DNA from: Glandiceps talaboti
Taxonomy: Eukaryota; Hemichordata; Enteropneusta; Spengelidae
Direction of reading: 5' to 3'
Assembly (NCBI RefSeq): GCF_964340395.1
Contig: NC_135563.1
Location: 2,370,001 to 2,427,500 of the forward strand
Length of the DNA stretch: 57,500 bases
The position numbers and the translations under genes are program-made. Below the pieces are notes generated by a model. The model saw nothing but the letters and a program-made list of their open reading frames with translations, was not told where the DNA came from and ran no database searches. Below, piece by piece: positions 57,321-57,500 of this stretch (position 1 is its first letter; every line of letters begins with the position of its first letter).

Positions 57321-57500
57321 TACATACATATACATGCATATGCATACGTAACATACATACATACATGCATGCTTGTGTGTGTGTACATATGTATTTACAT
57401 ATGTACATACAGAGACACACACCCACCCACATGCATGTGTACGTACATACGTATGTACGTACGTACGTACGTACGTACGTACGTACGTATATACATACAT
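57321..57500. repeat. ACAT / ACGT tetranucleotide tract at window edge
   Basis: Interrupted TACA and TACG repeats end in a pure (ACGT)n run at about 57440-57487, then TATACATACAT to the edge. The minus-strand Tyr-Val ORF across it is an artefact. Confidence 0.93.

Overview
The window is animal (metazoan) genomic DNA, AT-rich and intron-rich, with GT-AG introns and tandem repeats through most introns. It probably comes from a marine invertebrate: a non-LTR retrotransposon of the RTE type, a transposase-like gene of a family I remember from corals, hemichordates and molluscs, and many TACATGTA-type repeats all fit. The species cannot be named from the sequence. I saw no rRNA, tRNA, CRISPR array or prokaryotic feature.

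One host gene dominates. From 8896 to beyond 56227 on the + strand lies an orthologue of exocyst subunit Sec15 (EXOC6/EXOC6B). I place 15 consecutive exons plus a second, alternative first exon. All junction phases agree and together they encode about 667 residues. The C-terminal part (roughly 150 residues, judging from vertebrate EXOC6) lies past the right edge. Both first exons begin at an AARATGGCGG element of the TISU/YY1 type, 446 bp apart, so two promoters are likely.

Layout: 1-7320 intergenic, no recognisable gene, several microsatellites; 7335-7552 a foldback element; 7600-8890 low-complexity DNA leading into the promoter; 8896-9460 two first exons; intron 1 holds a 32-bp minisatellite and a complete-looking 5.4-kb DNA transposon (11691-17119, 33-bp inverted termini, AAAT target duplication) with an intact three-exon minus-strand transposase-like gene; introns 2-3 carry old dispersed repeats, a 1-kb Harbinger-like insertion and a 33-bp minisatellite of about 100 copies; intron 5 a 51/60-bp minisatellite; intron 6 a 30-bp minisatellite of more than 200 copies split by an intact 3.6-kb RTE-type retrotransposon; intron 8 a 63-bp minisatellite; intron 10 an array of about 30 copies of the 3' splice site plus first 44 coding bases of exon 11; intron 11 a 49-bp minisatellite; intron 14 a 40-bp minisatellite. 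About one third of the window is minisatellite.

The two observations I rate highest are the intron 10 array, where the authentic exon 11 acceptor is the last of about 30 near-identical tandem 3' splice sites, and the DNA transposon, which joins defined inverted termini and a target-site duplication to an intact gene of an uncharacterised family. The long ORFs across the 30-, 33- and 63-bp arrays are artefacts of unit lengths divisible by three.
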